Below are positions 6,321-12,528 of a DNA stretch of 12,966 nucleotides, one piece after another. Each line of letters begins with the position of its first letter. The stretch's first letter is position 1. This stretch comes from Dehalococcoidia bacterium (GTDB lineage Bacteria > Chloroflexota > Dehalococcoidia > Tepidiformales > Tepidiformaceae): positions 1 through 12,966 of the forward strand of contig VXRS01000291.1 of NCBI GenBank assembly GCA_009838385.1. The letters run 5' to 3'. The position numbers and the translations under genes were made by a program. Below the pieces are notes generated by a model. It searched no databases and was not told the origin of the DNA. It saw nothing but the letters and a program-made list of their open reading frames with translations.

Positions 6321-8246
6321 TTAGGCCTGGTCGAGCCACATGGACTCGCGGCGCAGACTGTAGCCGTTGAGCCAGTCGGCGCTGCCCTGGTCCTGCAGCC
6401 TGGAGCTGAAGCCGAAGTACGAGATGGAGCTGACGGGCAGCCGCCAGTTGCACCAGTGGTTATCGAGGATCCAGCGCTGGAGCTCGGTGAGGAGGACGCC
6501 ACGGGCCTCGGGGTCCGTCTCCGCCTCCTGAGCGTTCAGCATCTCGATAATCGTGGCCGAGCCCTCGGCGATCTCGGGTCGCGGTGACTCGAGATAGTGG
6601 TTGAAGGCGTTGAAGCCGTAGGCGCGCGGGTCGTAGTTGATGAGGAAGCTGTTGTTGGGGATTCCGTCCGTGCCGCTGCGGTCGCCTGTGCCGTAGCTGA
6701 GAATCTCCCAGTCCTTGACGTCGGTGCTGCGGTCGACCGCGCGGGCCGCCCACGAGTTGCCGTCAACAGCCTCCACCTCGGTCTCGATGCCGATCGGACC
6801 CAGCGCCGTCGCGATGGACTGCGCCAGGAAGTCGCTGATCTCGTGCTGCAGGGGCGCCCCGGTCGACTGGAAGATCTTGATGCTCTCCACCGGTACGACG
6901 AAGTCCGCGGCCTGCCAGAGAGCCTGGGCCTCTGCCGGGTCGAAGCGGTACCACTCCTGCAGCTCCTGCTGGCTCAGCTTCTGGTAGGCCGGCAGGAGGT
7001 CGGTGATGGGGGCGGCGTACTGGCCGCCGAGCGGGCGGATGGCCGCGATGAAGCCCTCGTAGTCAAGCGACTTCTGCAGGGCCTGCCGCGAGCGCTTGTC
7101 GTGGAACTTGCCACCGTCCATGCCCTGCATGCAGAGCCCGCCATCGCCCTTGATCTCGACGATGTTGACGTGGTCCTGGCCCTCGAACTCGGGAACCTCG
7201 AGGGGGTCGACCGTCGTGAAGACATCGAGGTCGCCGGCGAGGAAGGCGGCCTTCGCGGCCACCGCATCGGGGATGATGCGCGTCTCCCACGAGTCGATGT
7301 AGGGCCCGTCCTCGACGAAGCCATCGTCCGCCGGGGTGTGCTTGTGGTAGTCCGGCCAGCGCTCGATGCGCGTGCCGGTCGAATCCCGCTTGGTCATCGT
7401 GTAGGGGCCGCTGCCCGAGCCGGCCGGGAGCTCCTGCACGCTGTAGACGTCCTCGACGGTTCCGTCGGCGCGCTCGTAGGAGCCCTCGAACTTGCCGAAC
7501 TCGTCGACCATGCGGGGATTCAGGAAGGAGTAGTAGTGGGCCGCGCGGTACACGGGAGCATCCGCGTTCGGCCTCGCCCAGCTCTCCGTCACCGTCAGCT
7601 CGTCGGTCGCGTCGAAGCTGTCGACGAAGGCGTAGCCGGTGCGCGTCGTGTGCGTGCCGTCCAGCGCCCGGTAGAGCTTCTCCAGGCGGCCGAAGCTGAA
7701 GGCCACGGCCTCGGCGTCCACGGGGTCGCCGTTGTGGAACTTCATGCCGGGGCGGACGCTCCACACGAACGTCGTCGGGTCGACCTGCTCGAAGCCCACC
7801 ATGCCGTCCATGGCGATCAGGTTCTTCGTCGCCTGGTACGTGTACGGCTGCGTCATCGTGCCGTTGTGGATCTCGCGGTTGTTCAGGTGGAAGACGCCGG
7901 GGTCGAGGCCCGCGTCCTCTTCCGTCTTCCAGTTCAGGAGGGTGCCGCCATGCCGGTCGGGGCCGGTATCTTCCTGGGCGGCCGCCTGCGTAGCGGCAGC
8001 AGCCTCGGTCGCTTCGGCCGCGGCCTGGTCTTCGTCAGCAGCCTCGGTCGCGGCAGCGGCGGCCTGCGTCGCAGCAGCCTGTGTCGCTGCGGGCGCAGCC
8101 GCGTCGTCGTCGTCATCGTCGTCGTCGCCACAACCCGCGAGGATTGCGGCGGAGCCGGCCGCGGCCACGCCGCTCCCGACCAGGAAGCTGCGCCGGCTGA
8201 CCGACCTGCGGCGGAGCCTCTGCCAATAGTTCTCGTTATCACGCAT
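6321..8246 (-). CDS. Tat-exported lipoprotein, ABC transporter family 5 solute-binding protein (array copy 4)
   Basis: This 641-residue SBP_bac_5 receptor has an SRRSFLV Tat motif (17-23) and lipobox Cys39. Eight Asp (41-48), a linker to residue 97 and a domain starting RHGGTL follow. It has the most unusual variable patches of the five. Patch A reads NNREIHNGT where copies 3 and 5 have NNTEVIYST. Patch B reads KGDGGLCM with one extra residue and a Cys. Patch C reads GDRSGTDGIPNNSF. Flanking blocks (GQDHVNIVEI, QGMDGGKFHDKR) are conserved, so a changed ligand is likely. The frame is open 60 codons further upstream to 8426, but that stretch would cross the terminator and overlap the end of copy 5. 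The ATG at 8246 has GGAGG (plus 8257-8261) 10 bases upstream and starts the shared MRDNENYWQRL. Confidence 0.95.
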   Translation of the reverse strand: MRDNENYWQRLRRRSVSRRSFLVGSGVAAAGSAAILAGCGDDDDDDDDAAAPAATQAAATQAAAAATEAADEDQAAAEATEAAAATQAAAQEDTGPDRHGGTLLNWKTEEDAGLDPGVFHLNNREIHNGTMTQPYTYQATKNLIAMDGMVGFEQVDPTTFVWSVRPGMKFHNGDPVDAEAVAFSFGRLEKLYRALDGTHTTRTGYAFVDSFDATDELTVTESWARPNADAPVYRAAHYYSFLNPRMVDEFGKFEGSYERADGTVEDVYSVQELPAGSGSGPYTMTKRDSTGTRIERWPDYHKHTPADDGFVEDGPYIDSWETRIIPDAVAAKAAFLAGDLDVFTTVDPLEVPEFEGQDHVNIVEIKGDGGLCMQGMDGGKFHDKRSRQALQKSLDYEGFIAAIRPLGGQYAAPITDLLPAYQKLSQQELQEWYRFDPAEAQALWQAADFVVPVESIKIFQSTGAPLQHEISDFLAQSIATALGPIGIETEVEAVDGNSWAARAVDRSTDVKDWEILSYGTGDRSGTDGIPNNSFLINYDPRAYGFNAFNHYLESPRPEIAEGSATIIEMLNAQEAETDPEARGVLLTELQRWILDNHWCNWRLPVSSISYFGFSSRLQDQGSADWLNGYSLRRESMWLDQA

Positions 8247-8287
8247 GCGCGATTCCCCTCCCCAAGATTTGGGATTCGCGCAGTATA
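8247..8287 (-). promoter_or_regulatory. Leader of SBP copy 4: TATACT element, hairpin and ribosome binding site
   Basis: TATACT (8287-8282, minus strand) is followed after 8 bases by a 5-bp stem CCCAA/TTGGG with a 3-base loop ATC (8273-8261). GGAGG (8261-8257) follows, 10 bases before ATG. Compared with copy 3, one base was gained in a way that lengthens the stem by a pair. Confidence 0.55.
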
Positions 8288-8319
8288 CGGACTTCTGTCT
8301 ACCGCGGATATACCAAGCC

Positions 8320-8349
8320 AAAGGGCCCACCCTTGCGGGCGGGCCCTTT
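8320..8349 (-). terminator. Hairpin terminator after SBP copy 5
   Basis: The 13-base arms AAAGGGCCCACCC (8320-8332) and GGGCGGGCCCTTT (8337-8349) flank loop TTGC, base for base the same as the hairpin at 6246-6275. As there, the odd position pairs G-U only in minus-strand RNA. The minus-strand continuation TTTGGCTTGG is a weak T-tract, whereas the plus strand has five T residues, so some two-way termination is possible. Confidence 0.75.
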
Positions 8350-8353
8350 TTCG

Positions 8354-8378
8354 GTGCTGGTCGAGCGCCCGTGAGCGC
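8354..8378 (-). repeat. Conserved 3'-UTR word after SBP copy 5
   Basis: GTGCTGGTCGAGCGC (8354-8368, plus strand) is identical to the words after copies 2 and 4. Here it is followed by a short direct repeat GAGCGCCC rather than a good stem, so the word is conserved even where the neighbouring stem is not. Confidence 0.5.
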
Positions 8379-8394
8379 CCTGCGGTCGGAGTGG

Positions 8395-10311
8395 CTAGGC
8401 GTTCTTCTTGAGCCACATGGACTCACGGCGCCGGTCGTACAGGTTGACCCAGTCGGCGACGCCCTGGTCCTGGAGCCTGGAGCTGAAGCCGAAGTAGGCG
8501 ACGGAGCTCACCGGCAGACGCCAGTTGCACCAGTGCCGGTCGAGGATCCAGGTCTGCACCTCGGTGAGGAGGGCGGCGCGGGCCTCGGGGTCCGTTTCCG
8601 CCTCCTGCGCGTTCAGCATGTCGATGATCGTCGCGGAGTCCTCGGCGATCTCCTTGCGCGGCGATTCCAGATAGTGGTTGAACGCGTTGAAGCCATAGGC
8701 GCGCGGGTCGTAGTCGATGAGGTACGAGTCGTTGGGGATGCCGGTCGTGCTTCCCCGGTCGCCCGTGCCGTAGCTGAGAATCTCCCAGTCCTTGACGTCG
8801 GTGCTGCGGTCGACCGCGCGGGCCGCCCACGAGTTGCCGTCGACGGCCTCGACCTCGGCGGTGATGCCGATCGGTCCGAGCGCCCTCGCCAGCGACTGCG
8901 CCATGTAGTCGCTGATCTCGTGCTGCAGCGGTGCGCCCGTCGACTGGAAGATCTTGATGTTGTCGACGGGAACCTCGAAGTCGGCGGCCTGCCAGAGGGC
9001 CTGGGCCTCTGCCGGGTCGAAGCGGTACCACTGCTGCAGGTCCTGCTGGCTCAGCTTCTGGTAGGCCGGCAGGAGGTCGGAGATAGGGGCCGCGTACATG
9101 CCGCCGAGGGGGCGGATGGCCGCGATGAAGCCCTCGTAGTCGAACGCCTTCTGGAGCGCCTGCCGCGAGCGCTTGTCGTGGAACTTGCCGCCGTCCATGC
9201 CCTGCATGGCGCGGCCACCGCCGGGAATCTCGACGATGTTGACGTGGTCCTGCCCCTCGAACTCGGGAACCTCGAGGGGGTCGACCGTCGTGAAGACGTC
9301 GAGGTCACCGGCAAGGAAGGCGGCCTTGGCGGCAACGGCGTCGGGGATGACGCGGGTCTCCCAGGCGTCGATGTAGGGGCCGTCCTCGACGAAGCCGTCG
9401 TCCGCCGGGGTGTGCTTGTGGTAGTCGGGCCAGCGCTCGACGCGCGTGCCGGTGGCGTCGCGCTTGGTGAGCGTGTAGGGACCGCTGCCCGAGCCATGCG
9501 GGAGCTCCTGCACGCTGTACACGTCCTCCACGGTTCCGTCCGCATGCTCGTAGGAGCCCTCGAACTTGCCGTGCTCCTCCACGACCCGCGGGTTGAGGAA
9601 GGAGTAGTAATGGCGAGCGCGGTAGATCGGAGCGTCCGCGTTCGGCCGCGCCCAGTGCTCCGCCACCGTCAGTTCGTCGGTCGCCTCGAAGCTGTCGACG
9701 AACGCGTAGCCGGTGCGGGTCGTGTGCGTCCCGTCCAGCGCGCGGTAGAGCTTCTCCAGGCGGCCGAAGCTGAAGGCCACGGCCTCGGAGTCGACGGCAT
9801 CGCCGTTGTGGAACTTCATGCCGGGGCGGATGCTCCAGACGAAGGTCGTCGGGTCGACCTGCTCGAAGCCGACCATGCCATCCATGGCGATGAGGTTCTT
9901 GGTGGGCTGGTAGGTGTAGGGCTGGGTCATCGTCGAGTAGATGACCTCGGTGTTGTTGAGGTGGAACACGCCGGGGTCGAGGCCGGCGTCCTCTTCCGTC
10001 TTCCACAGGTTGAGGGTGCCGCCGCGCTTGTCGGCATCGGGATCGGCCTGGGCGGCAGCTTCGGTAGCAGCGGCCTCGGTGGCGGCAGCGGCCTGGTCGT
10101 CGCCGGCAGCCTCGGTGGCGGCAGCGGCGGCCTGTGTGGCCGCAGCGGCCTGGGTGGCCGCGGGCGCCGCGGTGTCGTCGTCATCGTCGTCACCACAGCC
10201 CGCGAGGATTGCGGCTGAGCCGGCCGCGGCGACGCCGCTCCCGACCAGGAAACTGCGCCGGGTGACCGGACGGCGCCGGAGCCTCTGCCAGTAGTTCTCG
10301 TTATCGCGCAT
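8395..10311 (-). CDS. Tat-exported lipoprotein, ABC transporter family 5 solute-binding protein (array copy 5, next to the permeases)
   Basis: This 638-residue SBP_bac_5 receptor has a TRRSFLV Tat motif (17-23), lipobox Cys39, six Asp (41-46), a linker to residue 94 and a domain from KRGGTL. Patch B reads PGGGRAM and patch C GDRGSTTGIPNDSY. Blocks match different sisters: DVFTTVDPLEV as in copy 4, HADGTVEDVYSVQELPHGSGSGP as in copy 3, and GDAVDSEAV as in copy 2. An in-frame ATG exists 12 codons upstream (10347), but it lies ahead of the ribosome binding site. I prefer ATG 10311, with GGAGG (plus 10322-10326) 10 bases upstream and the shared MRDNENYWQRL. It is the first SBP after dppC, 119 bases away, with no strong terminator between, so read-through from the permeases could express it. 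Confidence 0.95.
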   Translation of the reverse strand: MRDNENYWQRLRRRPVTRRSFLVGSGVAAAGSAAILAGCGDDDDDDTAAPAATQAAAATQAAAAATEAAGDDQAAAATEAAATEAAAQADPDADKRGGTLNLWKTEEDAGLDPGVFHLNNTEVIYSTMTQPYTYQPTKNLIAMDGMVGFEQVDPTTFVWSIRPGMKFHNGDAVDSEAVAFSFGRLEKLYRALDGTHTTRTGYAFVDSFEATDELTVAEHWARPNADAPIYRARHYYSFLNPRVVEEHGKFEGSYEHADGTVEDVYSVQELPHGSGSGPYTLTKRDATGTRVERWPDYHKHTPADDGFVEDGPYIDAWETRVIPDAVAAKAAFLAGDLDVFTTVDPLEVPEFEGQDHVNIVEIPGGGRAMQGMDGGKFHDKRSRQALQKAFDYEGFIAAIRPLGGMYAAPISDLLPAYQKLSQQDLQQWYRFDPAEAQALWQAADFEVPVDNIKIFQSTGAPLQHEISDYMAQSLARALGPIGITAEVEAVDGNSWAARAVDRSTDVKDWEILSYGTGDRGSTTGIPNDSYLIDYDPRAYGFNAFNHYLESPRKEIAEDSATIIDMLNAQEAETDPEARAALLTEVQTWILDRHWCNWRLPVSSVAYFGFSSRLQDQGVADWVNLYDRRRESMWLKKNA

Positions 10312-10370
10312 GGACTGAGTCCCTCCCGAATTCGGAATTCGCGCCACGACGGCGCCTCCTGAGAGCTATA
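10312..10370 (-). promoter_or_regulatory. Altered leader of SBP copy 5
   Basis: The leader differs from the other four. The TATA-like element is TATAGC (10370-10365, minus strand), and 27 bases rather than 7-8 separate it from the leader hairpin. The extra sequence holds a GCGCC/GGCGC stem (10341-10355). The leader hairpin itself is TTCCG/CGGGA with loop AATT (10337-10324): changed sequence but kept pairing. GGAGG (10326-10322) lies 10 bases before ATG. Whether a promoter still works here is uncertain. Confidence 0.45.
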
Positions 10371-10384
10371 CGCAGGGAAGGGTA

Positions 10385-10418
10385 CCGAGCGTTCCCACTC
10401 GGGCAACTTTCGGGAAAG
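10385..10418 (-). other. Weak stems in the dppC to SBP copy 5 spacer
   Basis: Two short stems follow the dppC stop: CTTT/AAAG (10407-10410 and 10415-10418) and CCGAG/CTCGG (10385-10389 and 10398-10402, 8-base loop). Neither resembles the long GC hairpins of the other spacers, and no T-run follows. They are poor terminator candidates, which leaves room for co-transcription of the permeases and copy 5. Confidence 0.25.
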
Positions 10419-10430
10419 ACGCGTTGACGG

Positions 10431-11366
10431 CTAGATGCGGCCCCGGAGCCTCGGGTCGAGGGTGTCGCGGAGCGAGTCCCCGAAAATGTTGAACCCGAAG
10501 ACCGTGATCGCGAGCGCGAGACCCGGGAAGACCGCCAACCACGGCGCCACGCTGAAGAAGCGGCGAGAGCTGCCGGAGAGGTCGGCGCCCCACGACGGGA
10601 CGGCATCGAGGCCACCGATGGGCACGCCCAGACCCAGGAAGCTCAGGCTGGCTTCGGCCAGGATGGCGGCCGGGAGCGAGATGCTCGTGATGACGATCAT
10701 GAGACCGAACATGTTGGGGGCGATATGCCGCCACATGATGCGGAAACTGCTCGACCCGATGACCTGGGCAGCCTCGACGTAGGTGGACTCACGCAGCTCG
10801 AGCACGATACCACGCATGATCCGGTAGGTGCCCGGCATGAAGAACAGGGAGATGGCTACCACCAGGTAGAGCTCTTCGCGTTGAAGCCCCGGTAAGTCGG
10901 GAAGGTCGGCGCTGATGGAGGAGTGCAGCACCAGTGCTAAGAGCAGGCCCGGAATCGCAATGAACATGTCCGCGACTCGGCCGACGGCGAAGTCGACAGC
11001 GCCGCCTGCGTAGGCGGAGAGGAGCGCGATGAGGGTTCCGCCAAGCGTGCCGAGGAGCACGGTGGCGACGCCGATCTTGAGCGAGATGCGTCCGGCGAAG
11101 AGCACGCGGGACCAGACGTCCTTGCCGCGGGCGGTCGTCCCGAACCAGTTTTCGGTGTTCGGGCCGGCAAGGGGCGGGCCCACCGCGAACTCGTTGGGCG
11201 GCGCGGTTCTGAGTACGGGCGCCGCCGCGGACATGAACACGATGAAGACAATGAGGGAGAACCCGAAGGCCCCGAACGGCTCCCTGCGCGCCCACTTGAG
11301 CGGGTTGAAGCGCTGGCGTGGCGGAATCGCGTATTCGAGCTCGAGGGCTGACTGCTCCTGTGCCAT
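10431..11366 (-). CDS. DppC/OppC-type ABC transporter permease
   Basis: This 311-residue inner-membrane subunit of a family 5 importer pairs with the DppB-type partner to form the channel. A cytoplasmic N-terminus with NPLKWARREP is followed by a first membrane segment near 32-52. The OppC-type loop NWFGTTARGKDVWSRVL (73-89) comes next, then membrane segments near 95-120, 126-148, 166-184, 219-247 and 273-296. The EAA loop, which docks the ATPase, is EAAQVIGSSSFRIMWRHIAPN (198-218), with Ala in place of the usual Leu before Pro. The C-terminus GDSLRDTLDPRLRG is typical. The ATG at 11366 lies 2 bases after the dppB stop, with an AAGGA-like site inside the end of dppB, so translation is probably coupled. 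Length is normal for the family. Confidence 0.95.
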   Translation of the reverse strand: MAQEQSALELEYAIPPRQRFNPLKWARREPFGAFGFSLIVFIVFMSAAAPVLRTAPPNEFAVGPPLAGPNTENWFGTTARGKDVWSRVLFAGRISLKIGVATVLLGTLGGTLIALLSAYAGGAVDFAVGRVADMFIAIPGLLLALVLHSSISADLPDLPGLQREELYLVVAISLFFMPGTYRIMRGIVLELRESTYVEAAQVIGSSSFRIMWRHIAPNMFGLMIVITSISLPAAILAEASLSFLGLGVPIGGLDAVPSWGADLSGSSRRFFSVAPWLAVFPGLALAITVFGFNIFGDSLRDTLDPRLRGRI

Positions 11367-11368
11367 GG

Positions 11369-12319
11369 CTAGTACCGAATCCTTGGGTCAATGACCGTGT
11401 ACAGGATGTCGACGAGGAGCGTCACGAGAACGAAGACGAAGGAGAAGACCATGATCGTGCCGAGCACGACCGGGTAATCCTGATCCGTCACGCCTTCGAG
11501 AGAGAGCCTGCCGAGGCCGGGTACCGTGAAGAGCTGCTCCGCGATCACGACCCCGCCCAGCACCGCGCCGAGCTGCAGGCCGACGAGCGTAATTACGGGG
11601 ATGAGCGAGTTGCGGAACACGTGGCCCCAGATGACGCTGCGATCGCGGAGGCCCTTGGCGCGGGCCGTGCGCACGTAGTCCGAGAAGAGCACCTCGAGCA
11701 TGGAGGTCCGGACGAAGCGCGCCATGCCGGCGGCGCTGGCGAGCGCGAGGGTCACCGCCGGCCAGACGGCGAGGGAGAGGTTGTAGATGGGGTCATCGGT
11801 GAACACGACCCACTGGCGGGCGGGAGTCCATCCCCACCAGAGGGCGGGCAGGTAGATCACGAGGATCGCAAACCAGAAGTTGGGGATCGAGATCCCCATG
11901 ATCGTGATTCCCCGGAAGGCATAGTCGAGGATGCTGTTTCTGCGAACGGCGGAGAGCACCCCCACGGAAATGCCAATGACGGCGGAGATGAAGATGGTGA
12001 GGAGGCCGATTTCGAGCGTGTTGGGCAGGACCTCGATGATGTCGCCCATCACGTCGTCGTGGGGCGGGGTGAGGCGCTCGCCGAGGTCACCCTGGAGGGC
12101 TCCCCACAGCCAGTCGCCGTACTGCTCCCACCAGGGGCGGTTGAGCCCGAAGCGTTCCTCGAACTTCTCGAACGCGCGCGGGTCGGCGTCGCCGACGGAC
12201 CCGATGGCCGCGAAGGCAGCGCTGCCGGGGCGGATGTAGAGCAGCATGAAGAGCACGAAGGAGATGCCCAGCAGCATGAAGGGGACGGCAATCAGTCTGC
12301 GGACGATGTAACGGGTCAT
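11369..12319 (-). CDS. DppB/OppB-type ABC transporter permease
   Basis: This 316-residue membrane subunit is the first gene of the importer operon. The N-terminus MTRYIVRRLI leads into a membrane segment (about 9-28). The family segment FGLNRPWWEQYGDWLWGALQ with following GDLG spans 57-80. Further membrane segments lie near 102-124, 138-160, 183-200, 243-265 and 287-309. The cytoplasmic EAA-type loop (215-241) holds ARAKG and the HVFRNSLIP end. The C-terminus YTVIDPRIRY is typical for the family. ATG 12319 has a weak AGGT-type ribosome binding site 9 bases away. It diverges from the small plus-strand gene at 12529. No ATP-binding subunit lies beside it, so the transporter must use ATPases encoded elsewhere, possibly beyond the low-coordinate edge. 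Confidence 0.95.
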   Translation of the reverse strand: MTRYIVRRLIAVPFMLLGISFVLFMLLYIRPGSAAFAAIGSVGDADPRAFEKFEERFGLNRPWWEQYGDWLWGALQGDLGERLTPPHDDVMGDIIEVLPNTLEIGLLTIFISAVIGISVGVLSAVRRNSILDYAFRGITIMGISIPNFWFAILVIYLPALWWGWTPARQWVVFTDDPIYNLSLAVWPAVTLALASAAGMARFVRTSMLEVLFSDYVRTARAKGLRDRSVIWGHVFRNSLIPVITLVGLQLGAVLGGVVIAEQLFTVPGLGRLSLEGVTDQDYPVVLGTIMVFSFVFVLVTLLVDILYTVIDPRIRY

Positions 12320-12343
12320 GAGCTTTGACCTGAGCGCCGGGAA

Positions 12344-12446
12344 GCGGGCCTCCCGCCGGTCTCGCCATCCCCCCTTGCGCGAACGGGCCCGATCACAGCC
12401 CCCGCGCGACTCACGGGATTCTCGGCTATCCGTACTGCGATCGCAA
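12344..12446 (-). promoter_or_regulatory. Possible promoter and leader of dppB
   Basis: On the minus strand TTGCGA (12446-12441) and GAGAAT (12423-12418) are separated by 17 bases; each matches four of six sigma-70 consensus bases. A start near 12411 would give a leader of about 90 bases containing a GCGGG/CCCGC stem (12344-12356). A 10-base palindrome TGCGATCGCA (12436-12445) overlaps the -35 and could be an operator. This is a weak match in GC-rich DNA and could be chance. Confidence 0.25.
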
Positions 12447-12528
12447 CCGTCGGGGATGGCGTTCTTTCCGAACGCGCCGCTTCGCCCGCGCCGTACACTC
12501 TGCGGAAGGCCAGCAGGGGAGCGGGCGC

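Larger units (their letters stand above)
142..10347 (-). repeat. Five-unit tandem array of SBP gene plus spacer, about 2.07 kb period
   Basis: The unit is leader (TATACT, hairpin, GGAGG), a 635-641 codon SBP gene, and a 3' part (short word or stem, then terminator). Start-to-start spacing is 2064, 2069, 2064 and 2065 bases. Spacers between SBP genes are 144, 146, 138 and 148 bases. The coding 5' end for MRDNENYWQRL is nearly identical in DNA among all copies. Such an array is prone to unequal crossing-over and to collapse or mis-joining in short-read assembly. Confidence 0.9.

Noticed and set aside
2050..8394. The repeated spacer hairpins as a CRISPR array or mobile element ends
   Set aside because: Repeats are about 2.07 kb apart with genes between them and fit terminators and leaders; there are no transposase genes or short regular spacers.
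8247..8426. A 60-codon N-terminal extension of SBP copy 4
   Set aside because: It would be translated from the terminator hairpin and the end of copy 5, and would bury the Tat signal; the ATG at 8246 has the ribosome binding site and the shared N-terminus.
4395..10218. Similar long antisense frames opposite copies 3, 4 and 5 (580, 604 and 657 codons)
   Set aside because: Their recurrence in each unit is explained by the tandem repeats and codon bias of the true genes; the sense frames carry full family motifs.
10312..10347. A start 12 codons upstream for SBP copy 5
   Set aside because: It lies upstream of the GGAGG and within the leader hairpin; no other copy has such an extension.
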